DNA from: Chitinispirillales bacterium
Lineage (GTDB): Bacteria; Fibrobacterota; Chitinivibrionia; Chitinivibrionales; Chitinispirillaceae
Reading direction: 5' to 3'
Length of the DNA: 64,000 bases
Assembly (NCBI GenBank): GCA_031254105.1
Contig: JAIRVB010000046.1
Coordinates: 1-64,000 of the forward strand
Shown here in pieces: positions 18,014 to 26,330 of this stretch (position 1 is its first letter; each line of letters begins with the position of its first letter). Below the pieces are notes generated by a model. That model searched no databases. It was not told the origin of the DNA and saw only the letters and a program-made list of their open reading frames with translations. Made by a program: the position numbers and the translations under genes.

Positions 18014-19180
18014 ATGGGAAAGGGAGAGGTACTGTTAGTTAATGATGACGCTACATTCAGGTCGTTTCTTAACAGCGTGCTTTCCATCGAAGGCTATACT
18101 GTTACAGATGCCAGTGACAGAGAATCGGCTTTTGAGAAGTTTAACAAAAATAATTACGATGTTGTGCTTCTCGATATTTCCATACCCAAAATGAACGCTA
18201 TAGATACTCTTGATCTTATCAGGCAGAAACAGACAATGCCGGAAGTAATAGTTCTCACCGACAACATTATGATTAATAATGCGCTTGAGTGTATGAGGCT
18301 CGGCGCATTCGGATATATACGCCGTCCCTATTCCATGCGCGAACTTCTCATTTATACTAAACGCGCCATAGAGCACCGGCGACAAAAAACGCTCAAAAAC
18401 AACCTGAATAAAAACGGAACAGGCATTACACTGATAGGCAAAAGCAAAACGATGTCAGACCTTCGTAATACACTTGCCAAAATAGCCCCTACGAATTCCA
18501 ATATTCTTATTTTAGGCGGCAGCGGCAGCGGAAAAGAGGTAGTCGCGCGGTCTATACACAGTCAAAGTCCCAGGGCGGAAAAGCCATTCGTTCCTGTAAA
18601 CTGCGCTTCACTTTCGGAAGCGCTTTTGGAAAGTGAACTTTTCGGATATGAAAAGGGTGCTTTTACAGACGCTAAAATACAAAAACCCGGACTTGCCGAG
18701 ATAGCGGACGGCGGTACGCTCTTTTTGGACGAAATCGGTGAGATACCCTTTCATCTTCAGGCAAAACTTCTGCGATTTCTGGAATCCGGCGATATCAGAC
18801 GTGTGGGCGCAACTAAAGATATTCATCTTAATGTACGCATTATCTGCGCTACAAATCAACCGCTTGAAAAGTTAGTGATGGAGAAAAAATTCAGGGAAGA
18901 TCTGTTTTACCGCCTTAACGTTCTACCAGTGCCGGTTCCTCCTTTAACGAAGCATGCCGATGACATACCTCTTTTAGTAAACCATTTCGTTGAGCGGCTG
19001 GGATACCAGAAACAATTTGACGAAAGCGCTATGGACATGCTTAAAGCGTACACATGGCCGGGCAATGTCAGAGAACTGAAGAATGTGGTGGAGCGTACCT
19101 GTATACTGTCGCATGAAAAAATTGTGTGCAGTAAGGATATTCTGTTTTTATGCAGCATAAAACCGAGAGCTACCGGTTAA
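18014..19180 (+). CDS. NtrC-type response regulator: REC plus sigma-54 AAA+ domain, no DNA-binding domain
   Basis: A 388-residue activator of sigma-54 RNA polymerase. The receiver has Asp54 (VLLDISIPKM), Thr82 and Arg104 in place of the usual Lys. The AAA+ domain has Walker A GGSGSGKE (168-175), the sigma-54 contact loop as GAFTDA (215-220, normally GAFTGA), Walker B GGTLFLDE (233-240), the FREDLFYRLNV block and the WPGNVRELKN sensor II. The protein stops about 35 residues after sensor II, without the Fis-type helix-turn-helix. It may act from solution, like H. pylori FlgR, or rely on a partner. GGGGAGG lies 10 bases before ATG 18014; the frame is open to GTG 17996. Confidence 0.92.
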   Translation: MGKGEVLLVNDDATFRSFLNSVLSIEGYTVTDASDRESAFEKFNKNNYDVVLLDISIPKMNAIDTLDLIRQKQTMPEVIVLTDNIMINNALECMRLGAFGYIRRPYSMRELLIYTKRAIEHRRQKTLKNNLNKNGTGITLIGKSKTMSDLRNTLAKIAPTNSNILILGGSGSGKEVVARSIHSQSPRAEKPFVPVNCASLSEALLESELFGYEKGAFTDAKIQKPGLAEIADGGTLFLDEIGEIPFHLQAKLLRFLESGDIRRVGATKDIHLNVRIICATNQPLEKLVMEKKFREDLFYRLNVLPVPVPPLTKHADDIPLLVNHFVERLGYQKQFDESAMDMLKAYTWPGNVRELKNVVERTCILSHEKIVCSKDILFLCSIKPRATG

Positions 19181-19362
19181 AAAACACTATTTAGCGGATT
19201 TTTACAATTTTTATATACTTTGTAAGAATTAAATAATTATTTTAAAAGCTAACTGTTATTTATTTTAAATATTTTTTGAATATTTAAGGATTGACACAAA
19301 TACCGTTTATTGTTTTTTGAAATCTATATTTATAAATACCTTTCATTATATAAGGAGAAACT

Positions 19363-19704
19363 ATGTCTATCAATGAACGCATCAAAAAATTAAGAAAATG
19401 TCTTGGATTGACGCAAACCGAATTCGGTAAAAAAATCGGGATAGTACAGGGACATTTCACCGGAATTGAAAGCGGGAAGAAAGCCATAACGGAAAAAACG
19501 GTGAAGGTGATTTATTCGGTCTATGGGATATCGGAATATTGGCTCAGAACAGGTGTGGGTGATATGTATGATACAAGCAGCAGCGAAAAGCTTAGAGTGG
19601 TGATTCGCTTTTTCAGCGAGATGAATCCGGAATTCCAGGACTTTACGTTAAAACAACTGGACAGGCTTCTGGAGCTGCAGGGGAATTTTGCACGTATAAT
19701 TTGA
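19363..19704 (+). CDS. XRE-family helix-turn-helix regulator
   Basis: A 113-residue protein. Residues 3-60 form an HTH_3/XRE domain (INERIKKLRKCLGLTQ, EFGKKIGI, FTGIESGKKAITEKT), as in Cro/C1-like repressors. The tail (to LDRLLELQGNF) is helical. RBS AAGGAG sits 5 bases before the ATG. The 180-base AT-rich upstream region is its likely promoter/operator. No phage or toxin partner is adjacent. Target genes are unknown. Confidence 0.85.
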   Translation: MSINERIKKLRKCLGLTQTEFGKKIGIVQGHFTGIESGKKAITEKTVKVIYSVYGISEYWLRTGVGDMYDTSSSEKLRVVIRFFSEMNPEFQDFTLKQLDRLLELQGNFARII

Positions 19705-19790
19705 AGTTACATCTTCATCAAAAGGTTTGAGAACGGTTTTCAAGCGTTTAACAGGCTCTACTTCCGCGGCTCTGTCTTCGCTTTAGTTTC

Positions 19791-20036
19791 TTAATTTGCC
19801 TGCTCAGGAGACTCCGCCTTGTCATCTTCAGCCGGCCGCTGCGCAGCTGTGAGGTAGGATAATTTCTTCTCTTCCATGAGCCGTAAGCGCAGCTCGTCGC
19901 GCGCCCTCTCTCTTTGAACAAAATCAGCAGGCATTCTCAAATTCTTAAAAAACAGCCATGCCGCGATAACCGCAAAAATTAACCCGATAAGCGCGGCCGT
20001 GGTAACAGGGGCGAAAAAATCTTTTAAGGATTCCAT
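19791..20036 (-). CDS. Small single-span membrane protein, unknown
   Basis: An 81-residue protein from ATG 20036, chosen because GGAGAG lies 7 bases upstream; the frame is open to 20099. One transmembrane helix (about residues 13-30, AALIGLIFAVIAAWLFF) is followed by a charged, probably cytoplasmic, helical tail rich in Glu, Arg and Lys. No family recognised. Confidence 0.6.
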   Translation of the reverse strand: MESLKDFFAPVTTAALIGLIFAVIAAWLFFKNLRMPADFVQRERARDELRLRLMEEKKLSYLTAAQRPAEDDKAESPEQAN

Positions 20037-20338
20037 GAAAACTCTCCAAGAGGCTTGGGGGCTGCATTGAACTAAATTCCGCATTTTTTGTTGATACAAT
20101 ATACAATATAATATAAGACACTAATATTGCGCCTATCAAAAACGCCTTATCATTGACAAAACATAGAGTCCTATGGGTTGCCTTTATATTTACTATGTTT
20201 AAATTGATAATGCATCAGGCACATGGAAAAACTGGCCGGATAACTGCTTGCTCTTACACGATTTTTTTCCATGAGCAGCTCTTTTCTCACCGTACGCAAT
20301 TCGGTCATAAAAAAAACCTCAATTATCACAAAAAATAT
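20037..20338. other. Intergenic region before rplM promoter
   Basis: No gene is recognised. The stretch is AT-rich with scattered poly-T runs, and open frames are short and lack RBSs. It should contain the promoter of the small membrane protein (leftward), but no convincing -35/-10 pair was found. Confidence 0.3.
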
Positions 20339-20368
20339 TTGACTGCGACAGGGTGTCTATTATATATT
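20339..20368 (+). promoter_or_regulatory. Promoter of rplM-rpsI
   Basis: TTGACT (20339-20344) followed, at 16-18 bases, by TATATA/TATATT (20361-20368). Transcription from about 20375 would place the three-way-junction leader at 20395-20440 in the 5' UTR. A second TATAAT occurs at 20386-20391 without a good -35. Confidence 0.6.
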
Positions 20369-20394
20369 TGAGAAATTGATTTTTTTATAATAGA

Positions 20395-20440
20395 AAACTG
20401 GGAGACGGTATGTCTCACGGCACACTGCCTATCACAGTTT
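20395..20440 (+). ncRNA. Predicted structured 5' leader of rplM (three-way junction)
   Basis: The RNA can form a closed three-way junction by perfect pairing. The outer stem is AAACTG/CAGTTT (20395-20400 with 20435-20440). Hairpin 1 is GAGAC/GTCTC with loop GGTAT (20402-20416). Hairpin 2 is GGCA/TGCC with loop CAC (20419-20429). It ends 15 bases before the rplM ATG. Compact leaders bound by L13 that repress their own operon are known in other phyla. Similarity to a named Rfam family was not tested. Confidence 0.55.
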
Positions 20441-20455
20441 AAAAAAGGGAATAAC

Positions 20456-20896
20456 ATGAAAACCGTAGTTGTCAGTGCTGAGTCGATAAAGCGCGACTGG
20501 TATGTAGTAGATGCTTCCGAGCTTACTTTGGGAAGGCTTGCGAGCAAAGCGGCGCGTGTGCTTATTGGAAAAGGTAAACCAGCATACTCTCCCAATCAGG
20601 ATCACGGCGATTATCTCATCATTGTTAACGCCGACAAGGTGAAGCTCAGCGGTATTAAGCCTGAGACCAAAACATACTTTCGCCACTCCCGTTACCCTGG
20701 CGGTGACAAGCAGAGACCGTTTAAGGAGCAGATGAAAGTTGATTCTACGCAGGTCGTTATTCACGCGGTTAAGGGAATGGTTTCTAAAAACGCACGCGGA
20801 AGAGCCATAATGAAAAAGTTACATGTGTATTCCGGAACCACGCATCCGCATGAAGCGCAGCAGCCCAAAGAGTTGAAACTAACAATGCAGAAATAA
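20456..20896 (+). CDS. rplM: 50S ribosomal protein L13
   Basis: A 146-residue L13: WYVVDASELTLGRLASKAARVLIGKGK, HGDYLIIVNADKVKLSG, YRHSRYPGG-like YFRHSRYPGGDK and KLHVYSGTTHPHEAQQPKEL. L13 assembles early in 50S formation. GGGAA lies before the ATG. The family normally ends after QQP..L; here four additional residues (TMQK) and the TAA stop are supplied by the first unit of the intergenic heptamer repeat (20891 onward). It is co-transcribed with rpsI. Confidence 0.98.
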   Translation: MKTVVVSAESIKRDWYVVDASELTLGRLASKAARVLIGKGKPAYSPNQDHGDYLIIVNADKVKLSGIKPETKTYFRHSRYPGGDKQRPFKEQMKVDSTQVVIHAVKGMVSKNARGRAIMKKLHVYSGTTHPHEAQQPKELKLTMQK

Positions 20897-20990
20897 TAAT
20901 GCAGAATGCAGAAATAAAGTAAAATATATTTGAGATGTTTATTTTGTGTTTTTGACTTATTTCTGCATTCTGCATTTTGCATTATTATTT
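20891..20990. repeat. Heptamer-type inverted repeat, copy 2 (between rplM and rpsI)
   Basis: Left arm 20891-20917 carries two GCAGAAT-type units; right arm 20958-20990 carries three TTCTGCA/TTTTGCA units and otherwise pairs fully with the left arm, so the arms differ by one 7-base unit. It overlaps the rplM stop and fills the 113-base space to rpsI inside an operon. Confidence 0.85.
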
Positions 20991-21009
20991 ATTTAAAGGG
21001 AGTAATATT

Positions 21010-21399
21010 TTGGAAAACAGATACTTTGGTACCGGAAGGCGCAAGAACGCGATTGCTTGTGTAATTATCCGTCCAGGCAAAGGGCAGAGAACAATTAATG
21101 GTAAACCGCTGGTGGAGTACCTCAAAAGCGATGTTTTAGTCATGGACGTTGAAAAACCCCTTACAATGCTTAATGCCGCAGATAGTTTTGACATCGTGGC
21201 AAGAGTAAGAGGCGGCGGGCTTAGCGGACAGTCAGGCGCTGTACGTCTTGGGATCTCCCGCGCACTCGCTCTTATGAGTGAAGACAACCGCAAGCTTCTC
21301 CGTAAAAACGGCCTGCTTACCCGTGACTCCCGCGTTGTCGAACGTAAGAAGTACGGTCTGGCCGGAGCGCGCAGACGTTACCAGTTCTCCAAGCGTTAG
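21010..21399 (+). CDS. rpsI: 30S ribosomal protein S9
   Basis: A 129-residue S9: RYFGTGRRKNAIACVIIRPGKG, ...GGGLSGQSGAVRLGISRAL and the C-terminal KKYGLAGARRRYQFSKR that reaches the P-site tRNA. The start is a TTG at 21010 with AAAGGGAG 7 bases upstream; the open frame continues 5' into the repeat but that part is not S9. Cotranscribed with rplM. Confidence 0.97.
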   Translation: MENRYFGTGRRKNAIACVIIRPGKGQRTINGKPLVEYLKSDVLVMDVEKPLTMLNAADSFDIVARVRGGGLSGQSGAVRLGISRALALMSEDNRKLLRKNGLLTRDSRVVERKKYGLAGARRRYQFSKR

Positions 21400-21408
21400 T
21401 TTTTTGCG

Positions 21409-21423
21409 GGCGGCTCTGCCGCC
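21409..21423 (+). terminator. Possible terminator after rpsI
   Basis: GGCGGC-TCT-GCCGCC hairpin 10 bases after the rpsI stop, followed by GTTCTT. The T-run is weak. A second GC hairpin GGGCAGC/GCTGCCC lies at 21494-21515. Confidence 0.45.
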
Positions 21424-21683
21424 GTTCTTGCTTTAATGATGCGCGCGGAATTTTTTGTGTACATATGCGTACTTTACAGGTGTGCGGGAAACAGGGCAGC
21501 GGGCGAAGGCTGCCCGTAGTGACAGATACGCAAAATTCGAATATACTGGCAGGATTCACCCTGCTTTCTCTAATAAAACACACAGCGAGAATGAGAGATG
21601 GGTGCTTTTTCTAACCGGAAAAGTAGTCTTTTCATGATGATCGTTGCGGATGTAACAACCCATATTTACAGTAAGGAGTATGT

Positions 21684-22511
21684 ATGTCTTCTTTGACTCT
21701 TCAGGAACTCTTGGATGCCGGAACACATTTCGGCCATCAGACAAAGCGCTGGAACCCAAAGATGAAGCGCTTTATTCTCTGCCCCAAAAACGGCATTTAC
21801 ATTATCGACCTTAACAAGACAATTATCACTCTTGATAAGTTCATCGAAAAGGTGAAGGCTGAAGTTCAGAAGGGCGGCAAGGTTCTCTTTGTCGGTACAA
21901 AAAAACAGCTGCGTGACTGCATTTGCGAAGAAGCTACACGCTGCGGGATGCCTTATGTAACGGAACGCTGGCTTGGCGGTATGCTAACAAACTTCAAGAC
22001 CTTACGCCAGAGCATCGCTAAGCTTGATAAAATAGAGAAAATGGAAATCGACGGCACAATGGAAGCCCTTCCTAAAAAGGAACGGATGCTTCTTGGCAAA
22101 AAGAAAGAGAAGCTTGTCGCTATTCTTTCCGGAATCCGTAACATGCGCCGTCTGCCGTCAATTATCTTTGTGGTTGACACTTTAAAGGAAAACATCGCAA
22201 TTGCCGAAGGAAAGCGTCTTGGCATCCCCATTGGCGCCATTGTTGATACGAACTGCGATCCGGATACGGTAGACTTCCCCATACCGGGAAATGATGACGC
22301 TATTAAATCCGTACAGCTTATTACGCGCGCCATAAGCGATGTGATTATGGCTAACGCGGCCGCAACTATCACTGCCGAAGAGATGGAAAAGAAAGAGGAC
22401 GCAAAAGCAGAGGAAGAAACTCCTGCGGCAAAAGATGAAAGCGGAGAAAATAAAGCTAAACGCCGGGTTGTCCACAAAAAAATCGCCAAATCCATAGAAG
22501 ACGACGAGTAA
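21684..22511 (+). CDS. rpsB: 30S ribosomal protein S2
   Basis: A 275-residue S2: LLDAGTHFGHQTKRWNPKMKRFI, NGIYIIDLNKT, TKKQLRDCI, ERWLGGMLTNFKT and PIGAIVDTNCDPD. The family is about 240 residues; this one has an added charged C-terminal tail (EEMEKKEDAKAEEE..., basic end), a common extension. AAGGAG lies at 21673-21678. Heads the classic rpsB-tsf-pyrH-frr cluster. Confidence 0.98.
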   Translation: MSSLTLQELLDAGTHFGHQTKRWNPKMKRFILCPKNGIYIIDLNKTIITLDKFIEKVKAEVQKGGKVLFVGTKKQLRDCICEEATRCGMPYVTERWLGGMLTNFKTLRQSIAKLDKIEKMEIDGTMEALPKKERMLLGKKKEKLVAILSGIRNMRRLPSIIFVVDTLKENIAIAEGKRLGIPIGAIVDTNCDPDTVDFPIPGNDDAIKSVQLITRAISDVIMANAAATITAEEMEKKEDAKAEEETPAAKDESGENKAKRRVVHKKIAKSIEDDE

Positions 22512-22527
22512 TCCCAGTCAACAAATG

Positions 22528-22560
22528 GTCCGGCGATCCAAAGATCCGCCGGACTTTTTT
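22528..22560 (+). terminator. Intrinsic terminator/attenuator between rpsB and tsf
   Basis: The stem GTCCGGC-GATC / GATC-C-GCCGGAC with loop CAAA is followed directly by six T. It is 17 bases after rpsB. It probably lowers read-through into tsf, as described for rpsB-tsf in other bacteria. Confidence 0.88.
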
Positions 22561-22649
22561 GTTTGGGATGCCAGCGCGTTGAATCAGCAAATCAGCAACA
22601 TAAATAGTTAACAAAATTTGAGTGTAGAATATAGGAAAGGGGTAAAGAG

Positions 22650-23528
22650 ATGGAGATTTCTGCTGCATTAGTAAAGGAATTGCGTGAAAAAACCGGTTTA
22701 GGAATGATGATTTGTAAAGCCGCTCTCATTGAAGCCGGCGGCGATATGACGCTTGCTTTTGAGAATTTGCGCAAGCAAGGTCAGGCCACTGCCGCTAAAC
22801 GCGCTGACAGAGCGGCAAAAGAGGGTAAAGTATCTATCCTTACAGACGCTGCTACCGGGTTAGCATATGAAGTAAACTCGGAGACAGACTTTGTTGCGCG
22901 CAACGACGACTTTCTTGATTTTATCGACAAACTTGGTAAAATTCTTATTGCAAATAAACCTGCGGACTATGCCGCCGCGCTTCAGCTTAAAGACGCGTCT
23001 ATCGGTTCCATTACCGTAGAAGCGCGCGTTACTGAACTTATCGGCAAAATCGGCGAAAAAATCTCTTTCCGCCGCTATTGTAAACTTGACGCTGATCCGT
23101 CAAAAGAGAAAATCTTCTCTTATTTGCATGGCAACGGAAGGATTGGCGTACTCATTAAAATGGCCGCGGACAGCGCGGCGGCGCTTTCAGCTCCTGAGTT
23201 TGCAGAACTTGGAAAAGATCTTGCGATGCAGATCGCCGCAGCAACCCCGGTTGCCGTTGATCCGTCAAGTATCCCCTCGGAGGTAATCGAAAAAGAGAAA
23301 GAGATTTATCTTGACCAGGCGAAAAACTCCGGAAAGCCGGAAAAAATCTGGCAGAACATGGTCGAAGGTAAGCTGAAGAAATACTATGAGGAGTTTACTT
23401 TAGTTTATCAGAAATTCATCCGTGATCCTGAAAAAACCGTGAGCGACCGGATAAACGAGACAAGTAAGACTCTTGGCGCAAACGTCAAGCCTGTAAGTTT
23501 TATCCGTCTTGAACTCGGCGCGCAGTAA
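22650..23528 (+). CDS. tsf: Elongation factor Ts
   Basis: A 292-residue EF-Ts, the nucleotide exchange factor for EF-Tu. The N-terminal UBA-like domain has LVKELREKTGLGMMICKAALIEAGGD; the core has SETDFVARND and YLHGNGRIGVLIKM; then DLAMQIAAATPVAVDPSSIP. RBS AGGAAAGGGG. The stop is one base before the pyrH ATG. Confidence 0.97.
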   Translation: MEISAALVKELREKTGLGMMICKAALIEAGGDMTLAFENLRKQGQATAAKRADRAAKEGKVSILTDAATGLAYEVNSETDFVARNDDFLDFIDKLGKILIANKPADYAAALQLKDASIGSITVEARVTELIGKIGEKISFRRYCKLDADPSKEKIFSYLHGNGRIGVLIKMAADSAAALSAPEFAELGKDLAMQIAAATPVAVDPSSIPSEVIEKEKEIYLDQAKNSGKPEKIWQNMVEGKLKKYYEEFTLVYQKFIRDPEKTVSDRINETSKTLGANVKPVSFIRLELGAQ

Positions 23529-23529
23529 G

Positions 23530-24264
23530 ATGATAGACACTGTGTCAAAGTATAAATACAAGCGCATACTGCTCAAACTTTCCGGCGAGGCTCTCGCCGG
23601 AAGTCAGGGCAGCGGCATTGACCGGCCCAGCATCGAGAAAATTGCCGCTGAAGTCGCGCAAGTCATAAGAGACGGTATAAAAACCGCAATTGTAATAGGC
23701 GGCGGCAATATAATACGCGGAGCCGCCGCGCAGGGGATATCCCGTGTCCCCGGAGATGCCATGGGAATGCTTGCGACTGTGATTAACTCCATCGCTTTTG
23801 CCGAGTATCTTAAATCATTCGGAGCAAGAGCCCACGTTCTCACAGCCGTACATATTGACAGAGCGGGAGAATTCTATACGCCTGAACGCGCGGCGGAGAT
23901 TATGGAATCAGGCGCGGCGGTAATCATCGGCGGCGGAACAGGCAACCCATTCTTTACAACTGATACAGCGGCGGCTCTAAGATGCGCGGAGACCGGCGGG
24001 CAGGTTATCCTCAAGGCCACCAAGGTGGATGGCATCTATGACAGCGATCCTTTTAAAAATCCTCAGGCAAAACGTTTCAGTGAGATCACACATGTCGAAG
24101 CGCTGGCAAAAAAACTTAAGATAATGGATTCGGCCGCGTTCTCTCTTTGCATGGAACATAATATACCGATTATCGTTTTTAAGCTGCTTGAAGAGGGAAA
24201 CTTAGCCAAATGCCTTATGGGTGAGCCGATAGGAACTATTGTTAAGACACAGGGGAGTGAGTAA
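23530..24264 (+). CDS. pyrH: Uridylate (UMP) kinase
   Basis: A 244-residue PyrH of the amino-acid-kinase fold: KRILLKLSGEALAG, VIGGGNIIRGAAA, DAMGMLATVINSIAF, GGGTGNPFFTTDTAAALR and KATKVDGIYDSDP. It makes UDP from UMP. ATG 23530 follows the tsf stop by one base, indicating coupling; the frame is open to 23509 inside tsf but PyrH proteins start here. Confidence 0.97.
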   Translation: MIDTVSKYKYKRILLKLSGEALAGSQGSGIDRPSIEKIAAEVAQVIRDGIKTAIVIGGGNIIRGAAAQGISRVPGDAMGMLATVINSIAFAEYLKSFGARAHVLTAVHIDRAGEFYTPERAAEIMESGAAVIIGGGTGNPFFTTDTAAALRCAETGGQVILKATKVDGIYDSDPFKNPQAKRFSEITHVEALAKKLKIMDSAAFSLCMEHNIPIIVFKLLEEGNLAKCLMGEPIGTIVKTQGSE

Positions 24265-24345
24265 GTTTTCAGCTGCCAGTTAAAAGAGAAAAGACGTTAA
24301 CGGAAACTAAAATCCGATCAAAAAAATTAAGATAGGAGCTAACAA

Positions 24346-24909
24346 ATGGGCGCAATGGAAGATATCCAAAAAGAAACAAATGAGCGGATGCAGAAAACTA
24401 TTGAAAACCTTAAGAAGGATCTTGTCAGAATAAGAACAGGCCGCGCTACTACGGCTCTGCTTGACGGTATTAATGTTGACTACTACGGTACTCCCGCGCC
24501 TATCAATCAGGTGGCAAATATCTCCGTCCCCGACGCAAGGATGCTTATTGTTCAGCCTTGGGAAAAAAGCATGATCCAAGCGATAGAGAAAGCGATTCAG
24601 GCGTCAGGTCTTGGCCTAAACCCCCAGAACGACGGCAACCAGATTCGTCTGCCGATTCCACCTTTATCCGAGGAACGCCGCAAGGAACTTTTTAAGAACT
24701 GTGGTAAAATCGGCGAAGAATGTAAAGTCGCTATACGAAACGTGCGCCGTGACTCGAATGAAAAGCTTAAAAAAGCGCAAAAAGATAAGCAAGTAACTGA
24801 AGATCAGGAAAAGAAGGGTCTTGAAGAGATACAGAAGACTACTGACAAGTTTATCAAAAATGTGGATGAGCAGCTTGCACTTAAAGAGAAAGAGATAATG
24901 GAAGTGTAA
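24346..24909 (+). CDS. frr: Ribosome recycling factor
   Basis: A 187-residue RRF, which with EF-G splits post-termination ribosomes: ENLKKDLVRIRTGRATTALLDGINVDYYGTPAPINQVANISVPDARML, QNDGNQIRLPIPPLSEERRKEL and the long helical C-terminus. RBS TAGGAG. Last gene of the rpsB cluster; the accessory island starts 20-35 bases downstream. Confidence 0.97.
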   Translation: MGAMEDIQKETNERMQKTIENLKKDLVRIRTGRATTALLDGINVDYYGTPAPINQVANISVPDARMLIVQPWEKSMIQAIEKAIQASGLGLNPQNDGNQIRLPIPPLSEERRKELFKNCGKIGEECKVAIRNVRRDSNEKLKKAQKDKQVTEDQEKKGLEEIQKTTDKFIKNVDEQLALKEKEIMEV

Positions 24910-24942
24910 CGCGCACGCCTGAATCCCCGTTGCGGGGCGGCT

Positions 24943-24996
24943 GAGGGGTATGAGAGGTATTATGGGGGGTATATTCTGTCACAAATAGAGTGAAAG
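24943..24996 (+). repeat. 54-bp direct repeat, left copy (3' fragment of gene X)
   Basis: Identical at 51 of 54 positions to 26710-26763. It encodes GYERYYGGYILSQIE and a stop, nearly the same C-terminus as the ORF ending at 26760, so it is the surviving 3' end of a second copy of that gene. A small CCCCG/CGGGG hairpin lies at 24925-24937 just before it. Confidence 0.85.
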
Positions 24997-25197
24997 TGGT
25001 AAGTATATATGGAAAATCGTTACCTCCTTTCCAAAAATATCTTTTTCTCTTCCCCTTACTTCTCAAAATCCCCATTTTATATATTGTATGTCTCAATTTT
25101 ATATCAGCGAAACGAACGGTCATATTTTACAGATGGAAAAGGTGTTCTATGCTGAAAGTAGAACATATCGAATTAGCGTTAGGGGCAATAAAGCGTA

Positions 25198-26286
25198 ATG
25201 AGTAAAGGCATCAAAAAGGCAGATATGAATTTACCGGATAAACAGGCCGAAAGCCTGCTCTATAGTGATGTATGTTCCCTTATAGAAAATACACGTCAAC
25301 GATTGGCGGCAACGGCGAATGCGGAAGCGTGTATAATGCACTGGCAGATTGGTAAACGTATCAAAGAGGATGTTTTATACAATAAAAGAGCTGAATACGG
25401 AAAACAAGTCGTTAAAAATCTTGCAAAAAAATTAACCGGAAAATATGGCGGCGGCTGGAGCGACAGAAAACTCTTACATTGTATACGCGCCGCGTATACT
25501 TTCTCAGAAGATCAAATTGTATACGCAGCGCGTACACAATTGACATGGACGCATCTCCGTTCCATAATGTTTATAGAAGATGAATTGAAACGGTCGTTCT
25601 ATATGGAAATGTGCCGGTTGGAACATTGGGATACACGCACCTTGAATGAAAAAATAGACTCCCAACTTTATGAATTAACAGCATTGAGCAAAAAGCCGGA
25701 AGAAGTTATTAAACAGGAGCTCGCAAAAATAAAAGATACTAATGCGCTTATACCCGATATTGTTTTTCGCAGTGACTATTTTCTGGACATGCTCGGATTG
25801 ACCGATGTATATAGCGAAAAAGATTTGGAAGACGCCATTTTAATTCAAATTCAGTCATTTATAAAAGAATTGGGTTCTGATTTCGCCTTTTTAGACAGGC
25901 AAAAACGAATTACGGTTGATGCTGTAGATTACTTTATAGACTTATTATTCTATCACAGAAGGCTGCGCCGTTTAGTGGTCATTGACTTGAAATTAGGTAA
26001 ATTTAAGCCTGAATACGAAGGCCAGATGCTGCTGTATTTAAGGTATTTAAATAAAAACGAACGGATGGAAGGCGAAGAATCGCCCATAGGTTTAATTCTT
26101 TGCTCGGAAGGCAATACCGAACACATTGAATACCTGATGCTTGATGATAATAATATCAGAGTAGCGCAGTACTATACGCAACTACCCGATAAAAAGTTAT
26201 TAAGCGAAAAATTACAACGCGCTATTGCGATAGCAAAAGAACATCATGCAAATGCGGCTGGAAAAAGAAGTTTGTTCAAAAGTTAA
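25198..26286 (+). CDS. DUF1016 / YhcG-family PDDEXK nuclease
   Basis: A 362-residue protein with the two-part DUF1016 layout. The N-terminal helical/winged-helix half runs from YSDVCSLIENTRQRLAATANAE through WQIGKRIKED to GGGWSDRKLLHCIRAAYTF and LTWTHLRSIM. The C-terminal PD-(D/E)xK nuclease half has DAILIQIQSFIKELGSDFAFLDRQKRITV, YFIDLLFYHRRLRRLVVIDLKLGKFKPEYEGQM. The Asp and the DLK triad are in place, so it is probably active. Family members occur in defence islands and next to type I restriction systems. A tiny 18-codon ORF ending MLKVEHIELALGAIKRNE overlaps its start by 8 bases; no strong SD. Its 3' end is duplicated at 27343. Confidence 0.9.
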   Translation: MSKGIKKADMNLPDKQAESLLYSDVCSLIENTRQRLAATANAEACIMHWQIGKRIKEDVLYNKRAEYGKQVVKNLAKKLTGKYGGGWSDRKLLHCIRAAYTFSEDQIVYAARTQLTWTHLRSIMFIEDELKRSFYMEMCRLEHWDTRTLNEKIDSQLYELTALSKKPEEVIKQELAKIKDTNALIPDIVFRSDYFLDMLGLTDVYSEKDLEDAILIQIQSFIKELGSDFAFLDRQKRITVDAVDYFIDLLFYHRRLRRLVVIDLKLGKFKPEYEGQMLLYLRYLNKNERMEGEESPIGLILCSEGNTEHIEYLMLDDNNIRVAQYYTQLPDKKLLSEKLQRAIAIAKEHHANAAGKRSLFKS

Positions 26287-26330
26287 GGCCAATGGACAAA
26301 TCGACGTACCCGCCAGATAGATTCATAGTT

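Noticed and set aside
21953-22495. Long minus-strand open frame (180 codons) inside rpsB
   Set aside because: Serine/phenylalanine-rich complement of a clear S2 gene, no RBS, no family; a shadow frame.
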